Positions 22,350 to 33,499 of a stretch of 64,000 nt of DNA are shown here, one piece after another. Origin of the DNA: Cherax quadricarinatus (Eukaryota; Arthropoda; Malacostraca; Decapoda; Parastacidae); NCBI RefSeq assembly GCF_038502225.1, contig NW_027195520.1, forward strand, positions 1-64,000, in the 5' to 3' direction. A program made the translations under genes and the position numbers. Every line of letters begins with the position of its first letter. Within the stretch, counting starts at the first letter, position 1. Below the pieces are notes generated by a model. That model searched no databases and was not told where the DNA came from. It saw only the letters and a program-made list of their open reading frames with translations.

Positions 22350-25300
22350 CATTATAGGTAGTAGGTTGGTAGACAGCAACCACCCAGGGAAGTACTACCG
22401 TCCTGCCAGATGACTGTGAAACAAAAACCTGTAACTGTTTTGCATGATGGTAGGATTGCTGGTTTCTTTTTCTGTCTCATAAACACGCTAAGATAACAGG
22501 GATATCTTGCTACTCCTACTTACACTTTGGTCACACTTCACAGACACGCACATGCATATATATATATACATACATCTAGGTTTTTCTCCTTTTTCTAAAT
22601 AGCTCTTGTTCTTTTTTATTTCTTCTATTGTCCATGGGGAAGTGGAAAAGAATCTTTCCTCCGTAAGCCATGCGTGTCGTATGAGGCGACTAAAATGCCG
22701 GGAGCAATGGGCTAGTAACCCCTTCTCCTGTATACAATTACTAAAAAAGAGAAGAAGAAAAACTTTATAAAACTGGGTTGCTTAAATGTGCGTGGATGTA
22801 GTGCGGATGACAAGAAACAGATGATTGCTGATGTTATGAATGAAAAGAAGTTGGATGTCCTGGCCCTAAGCGAAACAAAGCTGAAGGGGGTAGGAGAGTT
22901 TCAGTGGGGGGAAATAAATGGGATTAAATCTGGAGTATCTGAGAGAGTTAGAGCAAAGGAAGGGTAGCAGTAATGTTAAATGATCAGTTATGGAAGGAGA
23001 AAAGAGAATATGAATGTGTAAATTCAAGAATTATGTGGATTAAAGTAAAGGTTGGATGCGAGAAGTGGGTCATAATAAGCGTGTATGCACCTGGAGAAGA
23101 GAGGAATGCAGAGGAGAGAGAGAGATTTTGGGAGATGTTAAGTGAATGTATAGGAGCCTTTGAACCAAGTGAGAGAGTAATTGTGGTAGGGGACTTGAAT
23201 GCTAAAGTAGGAGAAACTTTTAGAGAGGGTGTGGTAGGTAAGTTTGGGGTGCCAGGTGTAAATGATAATGGGAGCCCTTTGATTGAACTTTGTATAGAAA
23301 GGGGTTTAGTTATAGGTAATACATATTTTAAGAAAAAGAGGATAAATAAGTATACACGATATGATGTAGGGCGAAATGACAGTAGTTTGTTGGATTATGT
23401 ATTGGTAGATAAAAGACTGTTGAGTAGACTTCAGGATGTACATGTTTATAGAGGGGCCACAGATATATCAGATCACTTTCTAGTTGTAGCTACACTGAGA
23501 GTAAAAGGTAGATGGGATACAAGGAGAATAGAAGCATCAGGGAAGAGAGAGGTGAAGGTTTATAAACTAAAAGAGGAGGCAGTTAGGTAAGATATAAACA
23601 GCTATTGGAGGATAGATGGGCTAATGAGAGCATAGGCAATGGGGTCGAAGAGGTATGGGGTAGGTTTAAAAATGTAGTGTTAGAGTGTTCAGCAGAAGTT
23701 TGTGGTTACAGGAAAGTGGGTGCAGGAGGGAAGAGGAGCGATTGGTGGAATGATGATGTAAAGAGAGTAGTAAGGGAGAAAAAGTTAGCATATGAGAAGT
23801 TTTTACAAAGTAGAAGTGATGCAAGGAGGGAAGAGTATATGGAGAAAAAGAGAGAAGTTAAGAGAGTGGTGAAGCAATGTAAAAAGAGAGCAAATGAGAG
23901 AGTGGGTGAGATGTTATCAACAAATTTTGGTTGAAAATAAGAAAAGTTTGGAGTGAGATTAACAAGTTAAGAAAGCCTAGAGAACAAATGGATTTGTCAG
24001 TTAAAATAGGAGAGGAGAGTTATTAAATGGAGAGTTAGAGGTATTGGGAAGATGGAAGGATATTTTGAGGAATTGTTAAATGTGATGAAGGTAGGGAAGC
24101 TGTGATTTCGTGTATAGGGCAAGGAGGAATAACATCTTATAGGAGTGAGGAAGAGCCAGTTGTGAGTGTGGGGGAAGTTCGTGAGGCAGTAGGTAAAATG
24201 AAAGGGGGTAAGGCAGCCGGGATTGATGGGATAAAAGATAGAAATGTTAAAAGCAGGTGGGGATATAGTTTTGGAGTGGTTGGTGCAATTATTTAATAAA
24301 TGTATGGAAGAGGGTAAGGTACCTAGGGATTGGCAGAGAGCATGCATAGTTCCTTTGTATAAAGGCAAAGGGGATAAAAGAGAGTGCAAAAATTATAGGG
24401 GGATAAGTCTGTTGAGTGTACCTGGTAAAGTGTATGGTAGAGTTATAATTGAAAGAATTAAGAGTAAGACGGAGAATAGGATAGTAGATGAACAAGGAGG
24501 CTTTAGGAAAGGTAGGGGGTGTGTGGACCAGGTGTTTACAGTGAAACATATAAGTGAACAGTATTTAGATAAGGCTAAAGAGGTCTTTGTGGCATTTATG
24601 GATTTGGAAAAGGCGTATGACAGGGTGGATAGGGGGGCAATGTGGCAGATGTTGCAAGTGTATGGTGTAGGAGGTAGGTTACTGAAAGCAGTGAAGAGTT
24701 TTTACGAGGATAGTGAGGCTCAAGTTAGAGTATGTAGGAAAGAGGGAAATTTTTTCCCAGTAAAAGTAGGCCTTAGACAAGGATGTGTGATGTCACCGTG
24801 GTTGTTTAATATATTTATAGATGGGGTTGTAAGAGAAGTAAATGCGAGGGTCTTGGCAAGAGGCGTGGAGTTAAAAGATAAAGAATCACACACAAAGTGG
24901 GAGTTGTCACAGCTGCTCTTTGCTGATGACACTGTGCTCTTGGGAGATTCTGAAGAGAAGTTGCAGAGATTGGTGGATGAATTTGGTAGGGTGTGCAAAA
25001 GAAGAAAATTAAAGGTGAATACAGGAAAGAGTAAGGTTATGAGGATAACAAAAAGATTAGGTGATGAAAGATTGAATATCAGATTGGAGGGAGAGAGTAT
25101 GGAGGAGGTGAACGTATTCAGATATTTGGGAGTGGACGTGTCAGCGGATGGGTCTATGAAAGATGAGGTGAATCATAGAATTGATGAGGGAAAAAGAGTG
25201 AGTGGTGCACTTAGGAGTCTGTGGAGACAAAGAACTTTGTCCTTGGAGGCAAAGAGGGGAATGTATGAGAGTATAGTTTTACCAACGCTCTTATATGGGT

Positions 25301-25935
25301 GTGAAGCGTGGGTGATGAATGTTGCAGCGAGGAGAAGGCTGGAGGCAGTGGAGATGTCATGTCTGAGGGCAATGTGTGGTGTGAATATAATGCAGAGAAT
25401 TCGTAGTTTGGAAGTTAGGAGGAGGTGCGGGATTACCAAAACTGTTGTCCAGAGGGCTGAGGAAGGGTTGTTGAGGTGGTTCGGACATGTAGAGAGAATG
25501 GAGCGAAACAGAATGACTTCAAGAGTGTATCAGTCTGTAGTGGAAGGAAGGCGGGGTAGGGGTCGGCCTAGGAAGGGTTGGAGGGAGGGGGTAAAGGAGG
25601 TTTTGTGTGCGAGGGGCTTGGACTTCCAGCAGGCATGCGTGAGCGTGTTTGATAGGAGTGAATGGAGACAAATGGTTTTTAATACTTGACGTGCTGTTGG
25701 AGTGTGAGCAAAGTAACATTTATGAAGGGATTCAGGGAAACCGGCAGGCCGGACTTGAGTCCTGGAGATGGGAAGTACAGTGCCTGCACTCTGAAGGAGG
25801 GGTGTTAATGTTGCAGTTTAAAAACTGTAGTGTAAAGCACCCTTCTGGCAAGACAGTGATGGAGTGAATGATGGTGAAAGTTTTTCTTTTTCGGGCCACC
25901 CTGCCTTGGTGGGAATCGGCCGGTGTGATAATAAA

Positions 25936-25937
<2 letters not shown>
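22350..25937 (+). mobile_element. RTE-like LINE with both ends, frameshifted polymerase
   Basis: The 5' UTR (about 22350-22760) opens with two stacked hairpins: GGTAGTA/TACTACC (22357-22363, 22393-22399) around GGTTG/CAACC. Coding follows in several frames: endonuclease start (CLNVRGCSADD, ALSETKLKG), then 22973-23590 (VVGDLNAKVGE, DISDHFLV), a linker with DWWNDDVKRV (23605-23934), then RT to C-terminus (24244-25689; YRGISLLSV, GGFRKGRGC, FMDLEKAYDRVD, GLRQGCVMSP, FADDTVLL, LLRWFGHVER). Frame changes near 22960, 23590, 23940 and 24235 make it dead. The 3' UTR keeps the GGGCCACCCTGCC block and ends in AATAAAAAAATATAT. Confidence 0.85.

Positions 25938-26031
<94 letters not shown>
25938..26031. 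repeat. (AT)n microsatellite at the RTE 3' end
   Basis: About 46 AT units directly downstream of the LINE tail. Confidence 0.95.
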
Positions 26032-26033
<2 letters not shown>

Positions 26034-26099
26034 CGAAGCTGCAGCATGGCCGGGGATCGATACAGCACCACCTTGTTCCGCACCGTGGGAAGCAAGACA
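26034..26099 (-). mobile_element. tRNA-like SINE head fragment
   Basis: The minus strand reads TTGCTTCCCACGG ... GTATCGATCCCCGGCCATGC, a B-box-like stretch. The same block occurs in plus orientation at 26604-26704, so the two form an inverted pair about 500 bp apart. Confidence 0.5.
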
Positions 26100-26375
26100 G
26101 CAATAATAATAATAAAAATAATATCTTTATTTACTACAAGTACATGTACAAGGTATACAGTCCTAGCTGGCAACAATGACATACTACTATATAGAAAGTC
26201 CCTTGTTATGCTCCGCATGTCGGGCAAATTAGGTCAGTGTCCCAGGATGCGACCCACACCAGTCGCTAACACCCAGGTACCTATTTTATTGATGGGGAAC
26301 ATAGACAACAGGTGGAAAGAAACACGCACAATGTTTCTTCTCTGACTGGGAATCGAACCCACTGGACCACCAATC
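26100..26375 (-). mobile_element. tRNA-derived SINE with (TAA)-type tail
   Basis: Minus strand: GGGTTCGATTCCC (B box), AGGTACCTGGGTGTTAGCG and GGTGTGGGTCGCATCCTGGG as in the SINE at 14926-15195. The 3' part differs: TTGCCCGACATG ... GTACATGTACTTGTAGTAAA and an ATTATT-rich tail. The same head and body with a different 3' half suggests the family has switched its LINE-derived tail. Confidence 0.75.
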
Positions 26376-27011
26376 CTAGAAAACTACGTTTTTTCCTTGC
26401 TTCATTAATATATAGACTTCGTGAAGGTTGGTATTCAAATGGGAGTAGGTTGAAATTAACTCTGGTTATTATATTAAAAAAAAAAAGCGCTAAATCGACA
26501 ATTGTTTCATTAGCTCTGAGTTTACCATGGCCACATATATCCTCGTACCATGAATCATGCTCCAGTTCTACTATGTGCATGGTATTTTAAGGATTGTTGG
26601 TCAAGTGATTAAAGCGTCACGAACGTTGTTTTGCTTCCCATGGGGCGAGACAAGATGTTGCAGCATCGATCTCCGGCCATGCCGCAGTTTGGTTAATTAT
26701 TCAATACCACTTATATCGTTGTTTCATTAATATACAAACTGCTCAGGAAGGCTGGTATTCAAACTGGATGTTACAAAAAACGATATCTGTAAAGTATAGA
26801 CATCTCGAGCATCTAGCCTGTTTCTGGTTATGTAACAGTTTGTCAGATAATGTTCTAATCCATTTATCCATTAAAATTAATGGGCCTGCGACCTGCGGTT
26901 ACGCGCGGAATACGAAAGCAATTGAAAAATATGGAAAATGAGTTTTATTGACAGAAAGAGTTTACGAATCTGGCAACATTTTGGTAAAAATCACAGTTTA
27001 ATACGACATGG
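26376..27011. other. No gene; contains one tRNA-like block
   Basis: 26604-26704 repeats the tRNA-like block of 26034-26099 in plus orientation (box-A-like GGTCAAGTGATTAAAGCG, box-B-like ATCGATCTCCGG). AAAAAAAGCGCTAAA at about 26478 resembles the 3' tail of the I-like LINE. The rest is AT-rich without coding signal. Confidence 0.5.
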
Positions 27012-27262
27012 TGAATTTGGCGAAACGTTTCCTCCTCCTTCGCCTTACCTGATTACAGTATAAAAGCCACTGCTACGGCCCTGTATTGTACTTTCTACAA
27101 GATTGATGGACTGAACACATCGACTCCTGGCTGAGGGACTGACTACCTCAAACTCCTCTTCTCCTCATACCTTCCTGCTTTGTATAAGACTGATGAAGCC
27201 ATTGTGTGGTGAAACGTTTCTTCAGTAATGATTCCCATATGTTGCATAAGTGTCTCAATTCT
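27012..27262 (+). mobile_element. Penelope-related unit with hammerhead motif
   Basis: Starts at GGCGAAACGTTTCCTC, then TATAAAAGCCAC, CAAGATTGATGGACTGA and GAGGGACTGACTACCTC as in the unit at 39060-39450, and ends GCATAAGTGTCTCAATTCTTCAAC. Missing the start of the full unit. It lies 5' of Penelope-type coding remains. Confidence 0.7.
27186..27222 (+). ncRNA. Hammerhead ribozyme motif with covarying stem I
   Basis: AAGA, CTGATGA, A, GCCAT-TGT-GTGGT, GAAA, CGTT, TCTT. Stem I is AAGA/TCTT here, against GGA/TCC in the copies at 1764 and 39343. Stem II keeps five pairs using two G-U pairs. Confidence 0.7.
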
Positions 27263-27399
27263 TCAACTAGTGGTAGTAGTAGTAGTAATAGTAATATTAG
27301 TTTTAGTAGTAGTCGTAGTAATACAATATGGTAGAACACTCAACTTGCACATGAGTAAAGGTATAAAAGCTATTACTTGGGTAGCATAAAAATAGGTCA

Positions 27400-27735
27400 G
27401 ACAAATATTGGTGGGTTGGATTCAAGAAGGTCTGTTTCAGCGTTCCTCTTCTATAATGTGCCCGAGTAGTATTAGCAGCAGAGACTATGTGATGGCAGGG
27501 TTTACTATTTTCAGGTTTCTCGCTAAAACTTCAGAGATGGTGAAGCTGCCTTTATTTTGCTTAATTGTTTTAGAAACGGCGATTAATGCTGATTTAAAGC
27601 ACTTGCGTTTGCAGAAATTAGGTTCTTTGATCACTAATCGGGAGTCCCTGAATTTCGTGGGATGACTGGAGGAATTTTGGAATTTTTGTTGAATGTTGTT
27701 GGGTTCGTATGTGTACTGGTCTTTCAAAAGTTGGA
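27400..27735 (-). pseudogene. Unknown open frame, possibly Penelope C-terminal region
   Basis: The minus strand is open for about 80-110 codons (KEPNFCKRKCFKSALIAVS, GSFTISEVLARNLK). Such C-terminal sequence could follow the GIY-YIG endonuclease of a Penelope-like element, and it lies between a hammerhead unit and a Penelope RT fragment. I see no GIY-YIG motif itself, so the function is not assigned. Confidence 0.35.
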
Positions 27736-27821
27736 GACACTCACCAAAGATTTCCTATATAAAACCAGACAAATACTGAGAGGCACTAGTGGAGGGAAGA
27801 AACTTATGTACTAGATACCCA

Positions 27822-28129
27822 GCAAACCTAAACTAGCACTCTCAGACGTATCACATCAGGTATAGGCAGTGCACCACACAAACTAGCCGGAGTTCTTGCC
27901 AAACATCTTTCCTGCCTTCTGGGGCCCATCAGCTCCGCTCATCTTAAGCATTCAGGCGACCTTCCCAACATCATCCGAAACTTCTCCATCTGTAACAAGA
28001 AACTCAGCAGTTTGGACATGACTTCCCTTTTCACTAAAGTAGGTATCACACAAGCTATCGACGTTCTACGAAATAAAATCAATCAGGACCTTAATCTTCC
28101 TCTACCTCCCGTAGATTATGTAGACCTAT
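27822..28129 (+). pseudogene. Penelope-like element, RT fragment
   Basis: In one frame from about 27840: ITSGIGSAPHKLAGVLAKHL, LLGPISSAHLKHSGDL, then KLSSLDMTSLFTKV and VDYVDLY. The SGIGSAPHKLA block and the motif-A-like (L)DMTSLFTKV are characteristic of Penelope-like reverse transcriptases. The rest of the RT and any GIY-YIG domain are missing. The fragment stops where the palindromic element at 28130 begins. This is the only RT of the type thought to mobilise hammerhead-bearing repeats seen in the window. Confidence 0.75.
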
Positions 28130-28311
28130 ACACAAATAACCCGCACATAGAAGAGAGGATCTTACGACGACTTTTCGGTCCGACTTGGACCATTTACAAA
28201 GTCACACTTTGTAAATGGTCCAAGTCGGACCGAAACGTCGTTGTAAGCTCCTCTCTTCTATGTGCGGGTTATTTGTGTATCGTTCCAGTCACGGTATTGT
28301 GCCTTATTTAA
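28130..28311. mobile_element. Palindromic hammerhead-like element (family GTCG)
   Basis: Arms 28130-28201 and 28207-28278 (72 nt each, few mismatches) around a 5-base centre, then a tail ATCGTTCCAGTCACGGTAT-TG-TGCC and a T-rich end. The right arm carries GGTCC-AAGTC-GGACC, GAAA, CGTC, that is hammerhead stem II, core and a GTC site. The CTGATGA box is not recognisable. The same family is at 47863-48056. No target duplication is visible here. Confidence 0.75.
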
Positions 28312-28574
28312 TATGACGTTTCTAAAGCAAATTATAGCAATTTGAAACTTATTATCTTACAAGGCGCAAGGTAAAAAAGCGTTCGTGACCGCGTGAGATA
28401 ATTTCTTTATTTACTTTTCTGTCTATTTTTCTTTCTAATACACTAAATTTAGCACTCAACAATATGTACAGTGTGGGAGGGGCTTATTGCAGAGGTGGGA
28501 GGAGCCAAGAGGCAGCCAAGGACGATGATAATTGCTTGATCAGCAGTTTGGGACTCCCAACAAATGTCTTCATG

Positions 28575-29055
28575 CTAAGAAAGTAAGTTTATTCAGGTAT
28601 ACACAAATACAGTTACGTAGATTATCATACATAGCAACATATGTGTAAAGTACCTGGGATAACCCACAAAAGTCAGACAGAGTGACTTATTTCCATTGGG
28701 GTCCTTTTACCTTATTATTGTAATATGAAGGTCATAATATCTTATTATTATTCTGTAATGGAGATAACATCTTATTATCATACTAAAAAGACTATCTACA
28801 ATACGAGGGTCATTACTAGGAATAAGGTAAAATTATGCGTGTGTTAGCTAAAAAAATAGAAATCATTCCCCTCCCTTTCTGCAGCTACATTCATCAGGCA
28901 CCTTTTGGCACTCTTCTTGAACTGGTTCATGCTATGACTGGCTTCGACATGTGCCGGTAGTCTGTTCCATTCCTTTATTGCTGTACAATAAAAGGTGTTT
29001 GAAGCCTGGCCACTGACTGTGGGTACTACAAAGTTGTGCTCTCTCACACTAGTAC
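28575..29055 (-). pseudogene. L2-like LINE, C-terminus and 3' UTR
   Basis: 29047-28844 on the minus strand gives MREHNFVVP ... WNRLPAHVE ... FKKSAKRCLM, the usual C-terminal end of CR1/L2-type polymerases. The 3' UTR follows (28840-28575) with CCCCAATGGAAATAAGT and TGGGTTATCCCAGGTA, shared with the SINE at 14926-15195, and a GAATAAACTT end. Confidence 0.7.
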
Positions 29056-29099
29056 TATGATTGCTATTATTAATAATACACTTTATCTGCTTATACTAT

Positions 29100-31640
29100 T
29101 TATTCAATAATTCAATTCAAAGTTTATTCTCTATAAGGATTACAATGCTGAGTTTACAGAATTTGGTTACTGTGTGGTTTACATGTAGCAAAATAATAAT
29201 TACAGAGGGTACCACTAGAACACCTAGCATGGCTAGGCATTTCGGGCAGACTTAGATTAATTCTTAAATTTGTTAAAGTTGTTTTATGGCTAAGTGACTA
29301 AATACTAATTTGTGAATTTAGCAATGTGAATGCTTTTGTTTTGGCACAATACATAGTTTCAGTATTGGAGTATCACAGGCCAACTTATGACTAGTTAGGA
29401 TTCATTATTTTAAGATTGATATTGATATTTCTGTTTATGGTCAAATGGGTGAGTGAGTGTAAGTGTGAACCACCAGGTGATATTCATGTAATTAGTTGAC
29501 GGGGTGTATCAGGGAGTCAAGAAATCGTAATGACACGATTGCAAACAAACCATACCCCCGGCCGGGATTGAACCCGCGGTCATAGAGTCTCAAAACTCCA
29601 GCCCGTCGCGTTAGCCACTAGACCAGCTAGCCACAATAAGATTCATCCAATTAGGTATATTTCTACACCATAGGAAGGTTAGCACAGGCACCTCTGTGAC
29701 CACAAATGCAAGTTTTTACAGACGAATCTCCAGCTAGCTGGAGGTTTTTACAGACGAATCTCCAGCTAGCTGGAGATTCGTCTGTAAAAACTTGCATTTG
29801 TGGTCACAGAGGCGCCTGTGCTAACCTTCCTATGGTGTAGAAATATACCTAGTTGGATGAATTTTATTGTGGCTAGCTGGTCTAGTGGCTAACGCGACAG
29901 GCTGGAGTTTTGAGACTCTATGACCGCGGGTTCAATCCCGGCCAGGGGTATGGTTTGTATCAGGGAGATAAGATGTTTTCTAATGGTAGTTTTGAAGGTG
30001 ATGAATATGTCTGCAGTTCTAGAGTTTTCAGGTAGGGTGTTCCAGATTTTAGGGCTTTTGACATACATTGAATTTTTGTAAAGGTTTAGTCGGACACGGG
30101 GAATGTCATAGAGATGTTTGTGTCTGGTGTTATGCCTGTGGGTTCTGTCACAACTATCAAGAAAACGTTTTAGGTCAAGGATAATATTGGAATTTAAGGT
30201 CCTGTAGATGTAGATTGCACAGTAGTAAGTGTGGATGTACTGAACAGGGAGTAAGTTTAGATCTATGAAAAGTGGGGAGGGGGGGGGGGATGTTGCCAGG
30301 GATGGGATTTAGTGATTATTCATAATGCGGCTTTTTGTTGGGTTATTATTGGGTTTAGGTGTGTTGCTGCAGTTGATCCCCAAGCACAAATAGCATAGGT
30401 GAGGTATGGATAAATAAGTGAGTGGTATAGTGTGAGAAGGGCATTTTGCGGCACATAGTATCGTATCTTGGAGAGGATCCCAACCGTTTTGGATACTTTT
30501 TTGGTTATGTGTTGGATATGGGTGCTGAAATTCAGGGTGTTGTCGAGGTATAGGCCTAGGAATTTGCCCTCATTATGTCTGGCAAGTAGAGTGTTGTTGA
30601 CCTTAATGTTAATTTGTGCAACTCCTGCTCTGCTACCAAACATAATATAGTAGGTTTTGTCAGTGTTAAGCGTAAGTTTATTGGCTGTCATCTAAGTCGA
30701 TATTTTGATCAGCTCCTCGTTAACAATGGTGTTGAGGGTGGCAAGATTAGGGTGAGAGATGACATAAGTCGTGTCGTCAGCAAAAAAGAATGGAGTTCAG
30801 GTGTTGTGATACGGTTGGAAGATCATTGATGTATATGAGGAGGGGTTGAGAAGAGCAGGGGACCAAGGACACTTCCCTGCGGAACTCCAGTATCAAGTGG
30901 CCGTGTTGTTGATGCTGTGTCTTTAATGGTGACATACTGATACCTATTAGTAAGGTAAGATTTGAAATATGCAAGCGCATGGCCTCTTATACCATAATGG
31001 TCAAGTTTGTGGAGTAGGATGCCGTGGTCTACTGTGTCAAAAGCTTTTCTTAGGTCAATAAAAATTCCTAGTGGATATTCCTTATTTTCCAGTGCTGTGT
31101 AGAGCAGATCTAGCATTTTTATGATTGCATCATTAGTGCTTTTATTTTTCCTGAATCCAAATTGACAGGGGTTGAGTATGTTTTGTGCCATTATAAATGA
31201 ATATAGTCTCCTGTGCACGAGTTTCTCAAAGATTTTGGATAGCAATGCTAAGTTTGATATTGGCCTATTGTTCTTTAAATCTGTAGGGTCACCACCTGTA
31301 TGTATTGGTGTAACCCTTGCCATCTTGAGTAGTTTCGGGAAGGTGCTAGTTTCTAGTGAATTGTTAAAAAGTAATGAAATAGCATGCGAAAGGACATGGG
31401 CCGCTCGCTTGTACAATAATGGTGGGACATGAGACAGATTCCCTGAGTTATTTTTAAGTGGCTTTATAATCTCGGTGACTTCCGTGGGCTCAGTTGGTGC
31501 AAGATAGAAGGAATTTGGGAAATTCCCATCTAGGTAGTCCCCGGCATGGGGATTGGTACATGGGATTTTATGGGCGAGATTAAATCCTATGGTTGAGAAG
31601 AAGTCGTTTATCTTGTTAGCTGTGTCAGACATAAGATACA
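29100..31640 (-). pseudogene. L2/CR1-like LINE, 5'-truncated, RT and 3' UTR
   Basis: RT begins inside the linker at about 31640: DTANKINDFFSTIG, NNRPISNLALLSKIFEKLV, CQFGFRKNKSTNDAI, FIDLRKAFDTVDH, GVPQGSVLGPLLF. A frame change follows near 30880, then FADDTTYVI-like sequence, LTLNTDKTYYIMF, FLGLYLDN and WGSTAATHLNPI (30691-30320), and the end at about 29990 (PKIWNTLPE, FKTTIRKHL). The 3' UTR (29500-29100) ends in TTGAATTGAAT-type repeats. The 439-bp palindrome (29517-29955) is inserted just past the coding end. Dead copy. Confidence 0.8.
29507..29967. mobile_element. 439-bp palindrome with tRNA-like arms, 10-12 bp target duplication
   Basis: TGTATCAGGGAG occurs at 29505-29516 and 29956-29967 and brackets the insertion. 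Inside, two long arms (about 200 nt each) face each other around CCAGCTAGCTGG. The outer part of each arm is tRNA-like: on the right arm, TGGTCTAGTGGCTAACGC (A-box-like) and GCGGGTTCAATCCCGG (B box plus T-arm pairing). A direct TTTTTACAGACGAATC repeat at the centre makes it slightly asymmetric. Not a normal tRNA gene, because the acceptor stem does not close cleanly. Head-to-head SINE dimer or fold-back element. Confidence 0.75.
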
Positions 31641-33499
31641 TGAGATAAAAGCATAATAATGACGGCAAAAATAATAATGTGTGATTGTGGAAATTTTATA
31701 AGTTTACCTGTATGAACTTTGTTCTTACATTCATACAAATAATTTCACTGGGAGGTGACATCCATATATTGTTTGCAGTAGTTACCCCGTGTAGACGTAT
31801 AGGAAAACATAAGTCATTCCTGGTCGCTGCAAGTAACCCCTTCGACATCCCAAATCTTAAACACATCTGTCCTGGACCAGTATTATAGATTAAGGTTGGA
31901 TAACACCAATAGACAAATTAGTTGTGGACTGTATGTATAAAAGAAGACCAACACTTACCCGATGATTGGTGGTCACTGGAGATCTTTGTAAAGCCCACAG
32001 TACCTGTCCTGTTATAACGCCTAACTGGCCAGTTATGAGTCTTATGTAATAAGAAGGTTTACTCAACTGTGGGCGGGGAGGCAGCATCCCATATCTTTAT
32101 TTCCTCCTCTGTCGAGAGGTCCTGCCGAATCGATGAGATTCTTCTTCCAGCAGGGCTATTATATCACCCTGTTGTCTCGACTGAGAGAAGGAGACTGAAA
32201 AACCTCCCTCTCGGAACAGGACTGCACGGTTACATGTGCTTCACTCGAAGAATGGCGACTCGTTTCTCTTTACACATTCTTTTAACTAAGTGTTATTATC
32301 ACTGATTTCACTACAATTCACAAGACGACTTAGTGTTCCATTAATGTACACATGTTAGTGGTTGATACATTAAGATCTGAGCCCGATGAGTGTCGATTGA
32401 ATAGTCGGATATTCTCCCCAATGAACTTGTTCATCATGGCATTATTGCTTCGTTTACTAATTTCCGTTGTTTCCACCCTATTATTACGGTTTCGACGACT
32501 TACTGTCCCAAAATATGTGCCGAGAACAGTTACAACACTTCCTATTATGAAGAGAGACCACTAATCACGTTTCGGTCGTCGGAACCGCCAATTTCCTGGT
32601 TCCATGTTAATGGGGGTACCGTGTCATAGGTCTATGCTCCACGAGACTGCCCATGCATGCCCAAGCCTCCCTTCTCGGACCCCAGTGCATGCACAGGGCT
32701 TCTCTGTTGGTTCTCTTCTACCTTCAAATACATTTTTTGACCAACAACAACAACACATCAATTACATATTTACATGATACAATATAAGTATGAGAAAATT
32801 ACACCAGAATTTTCCACAGTGCTTTTATACCGGAGAGTGAAGGCATCGGAGACCTTTGTCTAGCTTTGTTCCTGCTTATAGATATACGGTTTTCTCTATT
32901 TCCTTTATGGTGTACTCAAAGAAAACGGTATTTCAACCCTGGAAACACTTAAAAATCCCTTACAATGCGTAGAAAAAGCCCAAAATAGAACGACTTCAAG
33001 AATCTTTTTACGTAAATGAGGTGTGCGCACTTTACCGCGATTATCTCAAAAGTAAGATTTTAGCCTATTGCTTGCCATACCTCCATTACTAAAGATTAGA
33101 TTGAAATGATTTTCATAGGGAACATAAAACAAAGTGCGTTTGATTATCGTGTGTAACAAAATTTGGAATATCTCAAATGTTTTTTTATTTTGTGGGGAGT
33201 AAAAAGGCAGATATTTTGGTTAGTGTCAAAAGCGCACCAACTGTATCTTTTTAGGCATAAAGGTAAGCTATCTTACATTCACTGACTTCACATGTAATTC
33301 GGGTTAGATATATTCTACGAATGGGGAGTGTCCGCAGCGCCGCTAGTATCGTGAAACCGGATGGACTGGCTGCCAAATGTCAAAATCAGTAATGATTTTT
33401 TTCTCAGGTGTTTGTTGGCCGATCTTATTGAAACTTTGTCAAATCATTCTAAACATATGCTTTCAAATGCAGGCCGAAAATAAAAGAAGCGGACGACAA
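31641..33499. other. No gene seen
   Basis: Mixed AT-rich sequence. A TATAAAAG at about 31936 stands alone. Open frames of 65-80 codons (31685, 32069, 32352) show no family resemblance. CAACAACAACAAC at about 32740. A hidden LTR cannot be excluded, but I see no paired ends. Confidence 0.45.

Noticed and set aside
21984..22380. Long open frames of Cys-Val or Thr-His repeats
   Set aside because: They are translations of (TG)n/(CA)n in every frame; no start context or non-repeat sequence.
29540..29955. Two genuine tRNA genes in inverted orientation
   Set aside because: B box and T-arm pairing are good, but the acceptor stem does not close and both lie in a palindromic insertion with a target duplication.
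31900..32760. Solo LTR
   Set aside because: A TATAAAAG and TG/CA-like ends can be picked out, but no duplication, primer-binding site or second copy is present.
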